Source: JAJVID01 sp963743425
GTDB taxonomy: Bacteria; Acidobacteriota; Blastocatellia; RBC074
Assembly: GCA_963743425.1 (NCBI GenBank)
Contig: CAVUPU010000001.1
Span: forward strand, 434,001-498,000
Length of the DNA: 64,000 bases
Direction: 5' to 3'
The translations under genes were made by a program, and so were the position numbers. Below the pieces are notes generated by a model. It was not told the DNA's origin, ran no database searches, and was given only the letters and a program-made list of their open reading frames with translations. This document shows, piece after piece, positions 49,471 to 60,288 of the stretch (position 1 is its first letter; each line of letters starts with the position of its first letter).

Positions 49471-49748
49471 GGTACAGTACGGGGAGCGTAAGCCAATAGT
49501 TTACCCACAAGTCATGATCGCTACTGAGTAGTTCGTAAACAAAGTTATTTGACATTTTCCTTTCCTACATCTTCCTTTTGGCCTTGTCTTTAAAAGAAAA
49601 TGTAGGAAAGGAAAATGTCAAAGAATTTCGTTTCCAGAGCACTGAGTCTGAAGGACTTCCAGCGATCAGCGGCGCGAAGCCGTTGTTGCAGGCAAAGAGC
49701 TTGCAGACTTGTGTACATACCAATGGCTTACGCTCCCCGTACTGTACC
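49471..49748. repeat. Composite inverted-repeat element with TACAGTAC ends (278 bp)
   Basis: The outer arms are the 25-bp GGTACAGTACGGGGAGCGTA... and its complement (49724-49748). Inside lies a second inverted repeat (TTTGACATTTTCCTTTCCTA... at 49548-49570 with its complement at 49600-49622). The outer arms are those of the TACAGTAC palindromes, so this looks like the same family carrying cargo. It fills the gap between the lipid kinase and the acyl ligase; the open frames crossing it are not genes. Confidence 0.75.
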
Positions 49749-49757
49749 GAACCGAAC

Positions 49758-51469
49758 TTACAATTCTTTTACGGCAGCCTGGCGGTCGAGGCGGTCGCGA
49801 ATCTCTTCGGCCAACGCGAACCGTTTGATCTTCATCGAGGCCGTGCGCGGGAAATCGGCGTCCCACAGCATATATCCGCTGAGGCGTTTGAAGTTGAGGA
49901 GAGTATTGTTGCGCCTCGACAAGTCTTTGATCAACTCTTCGGTCAACTCCTGACCTTCGTCGAGGCGCAGGACGATGATCAGCTTTTCGCCGAGCATAGA
50001 CCGCTCCGGCCAGATGTAGTTGGCCGCGAAGACGCAGAACTCTTTCACGGGCAGTCCGTCGAACACCCTCTCGATGTCTTCGGGATAAACATTCTTGCCC
50101 TCTTCGGTGACGATCATATTTTTGACCCGGCCGAAGAGCTGCAGATGGCCCATCGAGTCGAAGCGGCCCAGGTCGCCCGTCATCAGCCAGCCATCGACTA
50201 TCGTTTCTCCGGTCAATTCGGGATCATCCAGGTAATGCGACATGACGGTTTTGCCGCGCGCCGCCACCTGACCGATCCGGTCGGTGTCCGGGTTTACGAT
50301 CTTCACCTCCATGCCGGGCAGCGGCTTGCCGACAGTGTCCGCGCGGAACGGTTTGAAGTCGTTGAGCGTGATCGCCGTGCCCGCCTCGGTCAACCCGTAG
50401 CCGATGGCGACCTGAATGCCGAGGTCATAGAAAAACTGGATCATTTGCGGGTCGCAGAACGCGCCGCCGGCGAAGATCGCGCGCAACTCGCCGCCGAAAC
50501 CGCTGTGAACCTGCTTGAGCAGAATGCGGCTCAACTCCAGCCTCGGCTCTCTTTGTGTCAGCGCGCGATTGACCTCGACCAGGCGGTCGAACACGAAGCG
50601 CTTGAGCGGCGGCAATTCATCGAATCGTTTCTGCAAGCCCGCCTGCAGGTTTTTCAGAATCAGAGGCGCCAGCGCGACGTAGTTGATCTTGTAGCGCGTG
50701 AACGCTTCGCGCACGAATTCCGGGCGCAGCGTGCGCAGATGCACGACGGTCGCGCCGCACACGAACGGGCCGATGAACCCGACCATGAAATCAATCGCGT
50801 GGTTTGTGGGCAGGATGCTCAGGTATCGCACGCCCGGCCAAAACGGGTAGAGCGACGTGAGCGAGACGCATTGTTCCAGGTAGTTTTCGTGCGTCAGCAC
50901 GCAGCCTTTCGGACGGCCTCCTGTGCCCGACGAATAGACGATGCATGCCCAGTCCGTTCGTTTGCGCGGAACGAAGACCGGCTCGCCTTTGACTTCCGGG
51001 TCTTCCCATCGTATCGCGCCATGCAGGTCAGCGTTCTTCGGCGCGCCGGTGACGATCACGGTCCGGGCGTTGAAATTCTCGAAGCCTTCCGATTGCGTGA
51101 TCGCGAGCCACAAATGGTATTCGGTGATGAGGACTTCGGCCTTCGAGTGCGCGAGCAGGGCCAGTGCTCCGGCGCGCTCAGTTTGTAATCGAGCGGGACG
51201 AGAACGCCGCCCGCGTAAAACACCGCGTAAGCCGCGATCAGCCAGCACGACTGGTTGGTCATGATGATCGCCGCGCGTGAGCCGGCTTTGAAACCACGAT
51301 CCTGCAGGAACTTCGCCATCGGCGTCGCGGCTTCTTTGAATTCGCGGTAGGTGAGCCGGTGGTTTTCGCGCTCGCGGTCGGCTTCGATCAGACAGGTTTC
51401 GCCGGCGAATTTATCAACCGCCTCGCGCAGGGCGGAGCCGAGCGATTGATGCCTGGACAGGTCAATCAT
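49758..51469 (-). CDS. AMP-dependent acyl ligase, one frameshift
   Basis: About 570 residues of the acyl/aryl adenylating family: N-terminal LTYREFKEAATPMAKFLQDR, the ATP loop YSSGTGGRPKGCVLTHENYL, GYGLTEAGTAITL, DGWLMTGDLGRFDSMGHLQL, GRVKNMIVTEEGKNVYPEDI. The N-terminal 100 residues are in a different frame from the rest; the change lies near 51160, where DYKLSAPE continues as AGALALLAHSKAEVLI. ATG 51469 lies one base after the ACP stop, so this ligase probably charges that ACP. Confidence 0.88.
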
Positions 51470-51470
51470 T

Positions 51471-51713
51471 TCAGAGTCGCGCTTGAATCCTTTCTGCGAG
51501 AGTTCGGAAATCACTCACGCCCTGCACTTCATAATCGGGCAGCTCAATGTTGAAATGGTTTTCGAGTCGCGTCAGTAGCTCCAACGCCTGCAAGGAATCA
51601 ATGCCCAGTTTCTTAAAGAAATCGTCATCGGGCGACAATTGCTCGCGCGAGGTCTTGAAATGAGTCGCCGCGAGGTCGAGGATTTCATTAATGGTTTGAT
51701 CCGTGGTTCGCAT
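51471..51713 (-). CDS. Acyl carrier protein
   Basis: 80 residues with the carrier motif DDDFFKKLGIDSLQALELLT; the Ser of DSLQ would carry phosphopantetheine. The acidic helix II and length are normal. It is clearly a dedicated ACP set between KAS III and an acyl ligase, not the usual fab-cluster copy. Confidence 0.93.
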   Translation of the reverse strand: MRTTDQTINEILDLAATHFKTSREQLSPDDDFFKKLGIDSLQALELLTRLENHFNIELPDYEVQGVSDFRTLAERIQARL

Positions 51714-51767
51714 GACACTTACTCCAAAATTGTTACCGTCTGGGCATTCATATCCAAATCATACCTC

Positions 51768-52773
51768 TCAATAAGCCCACCGCGCCAGCACACAGCCCGA
51801 AGTGAACCCTGCGCCGACCGCCGCGAACAAGACCAGATCGCCTCTCTTCAATTTGCCGTCGTCAATCGCGTCGCCGATGGCCAGCGGGATGGTCGCCGCG
51901 GTCGTGTTGCCGTACTTGTGGATGTTCTTGATGACCTTGCTTTGATCGAGACCGATCTTGTTGGCGGTGGCGTCAATGATCCGCAGGTTGGCCTGGTGAG
52001 CGATGAACGCGCCGATATCGGCGCCGGTCAGGTTGTTCCTCTCCAGCATCGACCGGCTCAGCTCCTCCATCTTGCGCACGGCGTATTTGAAGACTGCCTG
52101 GCCGCTCTGGTGGACATAATGCATCTTCTTCTCCACGGTCTCGCGCGAGGACGGGTGGAGACTGCCGCCGCCGGGCATGTACAAATGTTCTCCGCCCGAC
52201 CCGTCAATCTCGTGAAGGTAATCGAGGATGCCGTAAGTCTCTTCGCCTTCGGCGCAAGGTTCCAACAACACCGCGCCCGCGCCGTCGCCGAAGAGAATGA
52301 GAGTCGAGCGGTCTTCCGGATTCAGAATGCTCGTCATTACGTCAGCGCCGACGACCAGGACCTTCGTATGCCGGCCGCTCTCGATGAACTGCGCGCCGGT
52401 GGTCAGCGCGTAGAGGAACGATGAGCACGCGGCGGAAATGTCGAAGCCCCAGGCGCGGGTCGCGCGAATTTTGTCTTGAATCAGACAGGCGGTCGAGGGG
52501 AAGAACATATCGGGCGTGACCGTCGCGACAATGATCAACTCGATCTCATCGGCCTCGATGCCGCGCCGCTTCAACAGATCGTCAACCGCCTTGACGGCCA
52601 GCTCGGACGTCGACGTGCCTTTTTCGACCCAGTGGCGTTCGTGAATGCCGGTGCGTTCGACGATCCACTCGTGGTTGGTGTTCGACCATCTTCGACAGAT
52701 CGTGATTGGTGACGACGCGCGGCGGGACGTAGCGGCCCAACGCGGTGATCTTCGCTCTTCGCCTGTTAGCCAT
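51768..52773 (-). CDS. 3-oxoacyl-ACP synthase III (FabH-like), one frameshift
   Basis: Condensing enzyme of about 335 residues. The N terminus MANRRRAKITALGRYVPPRV and VVTNHDLSKMVE are in one frame; a shift near 52685 leads to TNHEWIVERTGIHERHWVEK and the rest. The catalytic Cys is in ISAACSSFLYAL, with His in AHQANLRIID and Asn in YGNTTAATIPLA. It would start or extend an acyl chain for the neighbouring ACP. Divergence from housekeeping FabH cannot be judged without alignment. Confidence 0.9.
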
Positions 52774-52827
52774 AACTAAACTCCTTTGGATAATCGCGGG
52801 TATATCTACTCTCAACCAGAAACCGGA

Positions 52828-53631
52828 TTATGGCAAGTAAGGAAGCGCATCGGAGCTTTCGACGAACTTGCGCAGTCCGGCTTCGACAGCGGGTTTGGTG
52901 AACAATTCGCAGAAGATTTCAATCTCCTGTCGCAATTCGGCGTATGGGATCGGTTTCACGAAACGCTTCGCCGCGCCGCTCGTCGCGCGGTCGAATTTCT
53001 TGACCTGCGCCGCCGTGAACCGCGCGACCTTGAGCGCGGCGCCTTCGGCCACGATCTGGCTGACCAGGCCGACGTTCTGAGCCTTCGTCGCGTTGACGCT
53101 GCGTCCAGTCAGCAGCAGGTCGCGCACGACGGCGTTGCCCAGATCGCGCTTCAAGCGCGGAACGCCTCCGAAGCCCGGGATCAACCCCAGCCGCAATTCG
53201 GGAAAACAGAAACGCGCCGTCTTGTCGGCGATGATCAGATCGCAAAGCAGCGCAAGCTCGAACCCGCCGCCGAAAGTCACGCCGTGAACCGCCGCGATGG
53301 TGGTTAGCGGCGAAGCGTCAATCGCATTCGCCACCCGGTGAATGCGGTTGAGGAAATCGCGCGCCAGCGGCGCGGCTTTCTCGAACCCCATCTCTTTCGC
53401 GCGAAAGTAAAGCTCGCGCAGATCGGCGCCGGCGCAGAAGCCGGCTTTCATCGAGCTGTAAATGATCAGCGCATGCGCTGCGTTTTTCAGCTTCTCGTGC
53501 GCTTCGACGAATTTCTCAAGCTCTTCGAGAGTTTTCGCGCCGATCTCATTGCACGGCTCGCGATGCAGCCGCATCTCGACACATCCGTCAATCATCTCCC
53601 ACGAGAGAGTTTCGCCTTGAAAAATTTCCAT
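52828..53631 (-). CDS. Enoyl-CoA hydratase/isomerase family protein
   Basis: 267-residue crotonase fold: SSMKAGFCAGADLRELYFRA forms the oxyanion hole with VHGVTFGGGFELALLCDLII; FCFPELRLGLIPGFGGVPRL includes the usual catalytic-Glu region (PELRLGLIPG). It hydrates or isomerises enoyl-thioesters. It lies six bases after the acyl-CoA ligase gene, so they are co-translated. Confidence 0.92.
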   Translation of the reverse strand: MEIFQGETLSWEMIDGCVEMRLHREPCNEIGAKTLEELEKFVEAHEKLKNAAHALIIYSSMKAGFCAGADLRELYFRAKEMGFEKAAPLARDFLNRIHRVANAIDASPLTTIAAVHGVTFGGGFELALLCDLIIADKTARFCFPELRLGLIPGFGGVPRLKRDLGNAVVRDLLLTGRSVNATKAQNVGLVSQIVAEGAALKVARFTAAQVKKFDRATSGAAKRFVKPIPYAELRQEIEIFCELFTKPAVEAGLRKFVESSDALPYLP

Positions 53632-53637
53632 GCGCTG

Positions 53638-55293
<1,656 letters not shown>

Positions 55294-55398
55294 TGGTTTA
55301 TGAATCGAATCGAGATCGTACACGGATTCGACGGATGATGCGGATCAGCCGGATAATCCGTCACGATCCGTAGCGATCCGTCCAATCCGTGTACTATC

Positions 55399-56835
55399 TC
55401 AACTGTAAGTTTCCAACAGCTTTCGCAGATTCTGACTCAGCGGCGGCAGATAATCTTCCCAATTCTGCAATCCTTTGCGGATCGGGAATTCGGGATAGCG
55501 CCGCTGCACGTGCTCTTCGAAGTAGACGCCCATCTTCGCCATGACCTTCAGATTCTTCGCCACCGTCTTGCCGATGCCGTCGCGGATGGCTTCGCTCTCT
55601 TTGAGCAGCTTGCCCATAATCACGACCAGTTTCTCTTCCAATTCAGGGTCGTCAACCGTCAGCAGCAAGTCCTGGTGGCCGCGCTCGTGCATCAGGTTGT
55701 GAATGCGCTCGTCCATCGTCACGCCCGCCGACGCGACCAGCGCGGGCATGCAGGTCACAATGCCGTGAAAGCGCGACGAGACCATCAGGTGGCAGCGGCG
55801 CAGCAGGCTGACCAGTTGATACATATCGTAATCGGCGGACGAGAAGATCGGGATATGTCCTGCCGATCCATTGGCAAGCCTGTCGGCCACCCTCTTGCAA
55901 GCCCTCGTGTCGAGCATCTCCATCGCTACCAGGATGACGAAGACGCGGTTGTCGCGGCGGAATCGCTCGACGGCCTTGGCCATCGCCGTCAGGTAGAAAT
56001 CGTACTTGCGCTCGACCTCCGGCCCGGAGTTGTGGAAGTAGAACTTGCGATAATGGCTCTCCTGATAAGCGCCGGTCAGCAGCTTGGCCGCGTATTTTGC
56101 AACCGATGCTTTCACCGGCCACCAGAACGGATTGATCGGGCAGACGACCAGCACAGGCGTCGAGCCGTCCCATCCGTATTTGCGCAGCAGATCATCGCCG
56201 TAGTCCTCTCCATAGGGCGGCTGCGGCTCGAACGTCCAGGCCGTGTCTGTGCCGAGTTCAGTCGAAACGCCGAGCTTGCCGAGCACTGTCTGTGATTCCG
56301 GGTTGCGGGTGATGACGAACGAATCTTTGCAATAGCGCGCGACCATCTTGGCGATCAGCGGGTCCATGTAACCCGCTTCGGCGCCGTAACTGACTGACAA
56401 TTTGTTCTGCGCCGCCGCGATGCCCAGAGAGCCGATCATCATCGTCGTCAGCGCGTTGGCGAATTTGCTCTTGAACTGCGAGCCTTCGCACGCGACCACG
56501 CCGTCGTATTTCGGCGCCTCGCGCCAGAGCATCGGCGGGAAGAGGTCGGGCAGATGGACCTGTCTGACCCCTTTGAAATAGCCGTCGGTCAGTTGGAAGT
56601 TCTGCGTCAGCACGCTCAACTCGCATTTGTCCGGGCCTAGGATGTGGTTGATCTGGCGCAGCATCTCCTCGACGCGCACGTCCGCGCCCGTGTTGCGCGT
56701 GCCGTTGTAGCCGGCGAAGAAGAGTTTCAGCTTCTCGCCCGGCTGCCAGCGGCGGCCCGCGCCCAGCATCCATTTGAATTTCGACAGCTCGATCAAGCCT
56801 GAAACCCAGGCTTCGAGAGCTAAATCCATGCTCAT
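55399..56835 (-). CDS. Polysaccharide pyruvyl transferase-family protein
   Basis: 478 residues. ATG 56835 (MSMDLALEAWVSGLIELSKF) is chosen over the much longer open frame because GAGGAACACACA precedes it and the upstream part belongs to a decayed toxin gene. Features of the CsaB/WcaK fold are FFAGYNGTRNTGADVRVEEM, VACEGSQFKSKFANALTTMM, CPINPFWWPVKASV, FSSADYDMYQLVSLLRRCHL and MVSSRFHGIVTCMPALVASA. Such enzymes add ketal-pyruvate to glycans, though some members act on other polymers. It stands among lipid genes, so a surface glycolipid target is possible. Confidence 0.75.
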   Translation of the reverse strand: MSMDLALEAWVSGLIELSKFKWMLGAGRRWQPGEKLKLFFAGYNGTRNTGADVRVEEMLRQINHILGPDKCELSVLTQNFQLTDGYFKGVRQVHLPDLFPPMLWREAPKYDGVVACEGSQFKSKFANALTTMMIGSLGIAAAQNKLSVSYGAEAGYMDPLIAKMVARYCKDSFVITRNPESQTVLGKLGVSTELGTDTAWTFEPQPPYGEDYGDDLLRKYGWDGSTPVLVVCPINPFWWPVKASVAKYAAKLLTGAYQESHYRKFYFHNSGPEVERKYDFYLTAMAKAVERFRRDNRVFVILVAMEMLDTRACKRVADRLANGSAGHIPIFSSADYDMYQLVSLLRRCHLMVSSRFHGIVTCMPALVASAGVTMDERIHNLMHERGHQDLLLTVDDPELEEKLVVIMGKLLKESEAIRDGIGKTVAKNLKVMAKMGVYFEEHVQRRYPEFPIRKGLQNWEDYLPPLSQNLRKLLETYS

Positions 56836-56879
56836 TGTGTGTTCCTCGAAAACTGTGCTGTGAGTCGTTTCGCTAGTGC

Positions 56880-57254
56880 AGTCAGTTGCGTGATTCGATG
56901 ATCTCTGTGAATGCGATGCTGCGGAACTGCCGGCTAATCTGTTCAGGCGCGCTTGAACATGCGCAGTCAATTTCAGCGGTCTGCGTATGTTGCCGGTCGA
57001 AACGCGTCTTAGCTTCCATGGCTCCTGTCGCGGCAAAGACGAGTCACACGCAAGATCCAAGCGTACTTTGTCACGACCACCCGTGATCCTCATTGCAGGG
57101 AGAGTTGCATTGATGGCCGTGTCCGATTGTCGCAGCATTGTCCAATGCGGCAAAGCCAGCTTGTGTATGGTGATTCCTGCCCTCGCCTGTTGCAGCAGCT
57201 CCATGCCAGACGATCGTGGGAGTTGCGCGTTAACCAGAACACTTTCATACTCAT
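56880..57254 (-). pseudogene. Decayed DUF5615 (PIN-like) toxin gene
   Basis: Pieces of a DUF5615 toxin are recognisable in two frames: VLVNAQLPRS near 57220 after a shift, then KLALPHWTMLRQSD near 57150 and PWKLRRVSTGNI near 57010. Conserved motifs are blurred and the frame is broken. Its frame runs on into the pyruvyl transferase gene, giving a false long N terminus. It follows the DUF433 antitoxin, as in intact pairs. Confidence 0.55.
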
Positions 57255-57479
57255 AGTCGTAGATTCGACGCGTTTGATCCGGCTAAGTCGTGTGGCAAAG
57301 GCCAGCGCCGCCAGAATGTCCTCCCGTTCGAGGTCTTCATAGTCAGCCAGAATTTCCTCGATGGTCATCCCCGAACTGAGCAGTTCCAGGATCGTTTCTA
57401 CCGGGTAGCGCAGCCCGCGAATGGTCGGCTTGCCGTGACAAATCTCAGGATCAATGGTGATGCGTTCTGTTAAGTCCAT
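57090..57479 (-). CDS. DUF433 antitoxin-like protein
   Basis: The first 75 residues match DUF433: MDLTERITIDPEICHGKPTI, RGLRYPVETILELLSSGMTI, EEILADYEDLEREDILAALA, RLSRIKRV. DUF433 proteins pair with DUF5615 toxins. The normal stop after RIKRVE is missing and the frame stays open for about 54 more residues through toxin sequence, so the end given here is an artefact of decay. The DNA-binding part looks intact. Confidence 0.75.
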   Translation of the reverse strand: MDLTERITIDPEICHGKPTIRGLRYPVETILELLSSGMTIEEILADYEDLEREDILAALAFATRLSRIKRVESTTMSMKVFWLTRNSHDRLAWSCCNRRGQESPYTSWLCRIGQCCDNRTRPSMQLSLQ

Positions 57480-57547
57480 CGTGTTTCTCCGATGCTGAAA
57501 TCATACCACAACAGGCCAGCCGGTCTATTTGCGCCACGCGCGCATGC

Positions 57548-57680
57548 CAGTGTAGCGGGCGAAGAAGAGTTTCAGTTTTTCGCCCGGCTGCCAGCGGCGG
57601 CCCGCGCCAAGCATCCATTTGAATTTTGAAAGCTCGATCAGTCCGTTGACCCAGGCTTCCAGTGCCAAATCCATGCTCAT
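57548..57680 (-). pseudogene. Truncated second copy of the pyruvyl transferase gene start
   Basis: About 150 bp here (including the Shine-Dalgarno region to about 57697) is close to 90% identical by eye to 56703-56852. It encodes MSMDLALEAWVNGLIELSKF, KWMLGAGRRWQPGEKLKLFF and then ends in unrelated sequence. Either a paralogue was lost by deletion, or the gene start was duplicated when the toxin-antitoxin pair entered. Confidence 0.8.
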
Positions 57681-57839
57681 TATGTGTTCCTCGGAAAACG
57701 TACGGTTACTAGCTCGCTGTCATTGAACAGTGAGACGCCAACTAACCGGTTATCGAGGAGACCTCGTACAGACTACTCCGGGACCTCGACTGCTATCGGC
57801 GCGGCATTGACCGCTCTGCAATCGCTTGGTTCAACGCTA

Positions 57840-58330
57840 ATCCATGCGCGAGCCATAATTACCGCGCAAAGAATTCCAAGTAAGCTGTAAGTTCATCAGG
57901 TCATAACTTCGTCTTCCGGAGAGATCGCGCTTGAGTCTAATATTCACTTGACGTCGTCCCTGATTTCGTGCCATGCACGAATGAGTCTAACTCGGTTACA
58001 TTCCGAAAGTAAATCCCCACGCACGCCCGTCAGGGCCTCCATACTTTCCGAATTTGTACCACACCAGGTTCGTTTTGTAGGTGAAGCCCCATCTGCGCAT
58101 TGTTTCTAGCCCTTCCGCCAGCAGCGCATTTGGAACCCAAAGGTACAAATGGCTCGTCGCAGCCGCCAGATTGCGCAACAGGGAGTTCATAGATTTCTTC
58201 AAACTCAAGCGTGGGATAACGAAGCAGGCCTTTGTGCTCAGGTGCCATTATCCTGTAAGGTTTGAAAGCGCCAAGGCGTATCCGCCAAAATGGTTTGGTA
58301 AGCACCATAAATGCGAGCGAAGAGATCCTA
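57840..58330 (-). pseudogene. Decayed MT-A70-family adenine methyltransferase
   Basis: Fragments in several frames follow the MT-A70 order: ILADTPWRFQT (the DPPW motif altered to DTPW), MAPEHKGLLRYPTLEFEEIY, SHLYLWVPNALLAEGLETMR, GFTYKTNLVWYKFGKYGGPD, then FRNVTE and GRRQVNIRLKRDLS. The family methylates adenine N6 and is common on phages and mobile DNA. Frame breaks and the altered motif indicate loss of function. Confidence 0.7.
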
Positions 58331-58878
58331 GTGATGCGCGTCGGAAGTGATCATGGCAAATGAGCCTAGGAGACATTGGTCCTTATGATCAAGAATCAGG
58401 ACGAGGCATCCGCCGAGTACGTCGGGATCTCGCAAGCGCGGACAGCTTCTTCTTTTCCATCAAATGTGAACGAAGTGTGCAGTAGTTGTCAGACTTTAGT
58501 GTAATGCATCAAGCAGTCTTGAGAAATCAGTTTTCTAACTTGAGTAACCACTCTGCGATTTCTTTACGGTGCTGCTCGCCTAGATTGCTTTAATCCTAGT
58601 CGCCATTGAAGTAACCCTTCGAAGTAATTTTCGAGTAAAGGTTTTGCAGCAGCACCTGCAATAAATGCGACAGCCAGCTCTATAAAAGCTGAACGATGTC
58701 TATCGCCCCTCCACGAGCATATTGAAAAGGTTTTCTGCTGCCGCCAATCTCAGTTTCTAGATTTAGCGAGCAGGCTAGTTCCAATCGTCTTTCTTCGGAA
58801 CTGCTAGATAATCATATGCGACTTCGAGTGTTCGCATGTTCTATGCTCCCAATAATTGTCAAGTGTCTAGACTTGCCA
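58331..58878. other. Lower-GC gene desert
   Basis: 548 bp without a supportable gene. Base composition is lower in GC than the flanking lipid genes and no open frame has a recognisable product. It probably holds relics of the same insertion history as the methylase and toxin fragments on its left. Confidence 0.5.
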
Positions 58879-60051
<1,173 letters not shown>

Positions 60052-60062
60052 ATAACAATGGT

Positions 60063-60265
60063 CTAGCTTTTATGCGGTGTTTTGGCGCGCATGATCACAG
60101 CCAGAATCAGTGATGTGATTGCGCCGATAACCAGCCCGCTCAATGACGCCTGAAGGATATAGCTCTTTAAACTGAAGTATAGCTCCGCCTGCTCGCGAGA
60201 TTGCAGACCGTTTTGCACGGCGTAGTTGATTGCATTCGTAAAATAGTTTGGGGTTCGGTTTTCAT
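60063..60265 (-). CDS. Small membrane protein, one frameshift near its start
   Basis: After MKTEP the +1 frame gives a plausible protein of about 67 residues: YFTNAINYAVQNGLQSREQA, ELYFSLKSYILQA, then one membrane helix (SGLVIGAITSLILAVIMRAK) and a basic tail, ending at the TAG at 60063. A single indel close to the start would explain the break. It sits between the two reductase genes and could be a membrane partner. No family is recognised. Confidence 0.4.
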
Positions 60266-60288
60266 ATCAAAAGCTCCAGTCTATGCCA

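Noticed and set aside
48802..51188. Long plus-strand frames opposite the lipid kinase and acyl ligase
   Set aside because: They run antisense to conserved enzyme motifs and cross an inverted-repeat element; typical antisense open frames in GC-rich DNA.
56836..57204. Long N-terminal extension of the pyruvyl transferase
   Set aside because: It is toxin-derived sequence; the start at 56835 has a ribosome site and is mirrored in the truncated duplicate.
57684..57890. 68-residue plus-strand frame in the relic zone
   Set aside because: No domain, no ribosome site, and it lies across the decayed methylase and duplicated gene start.
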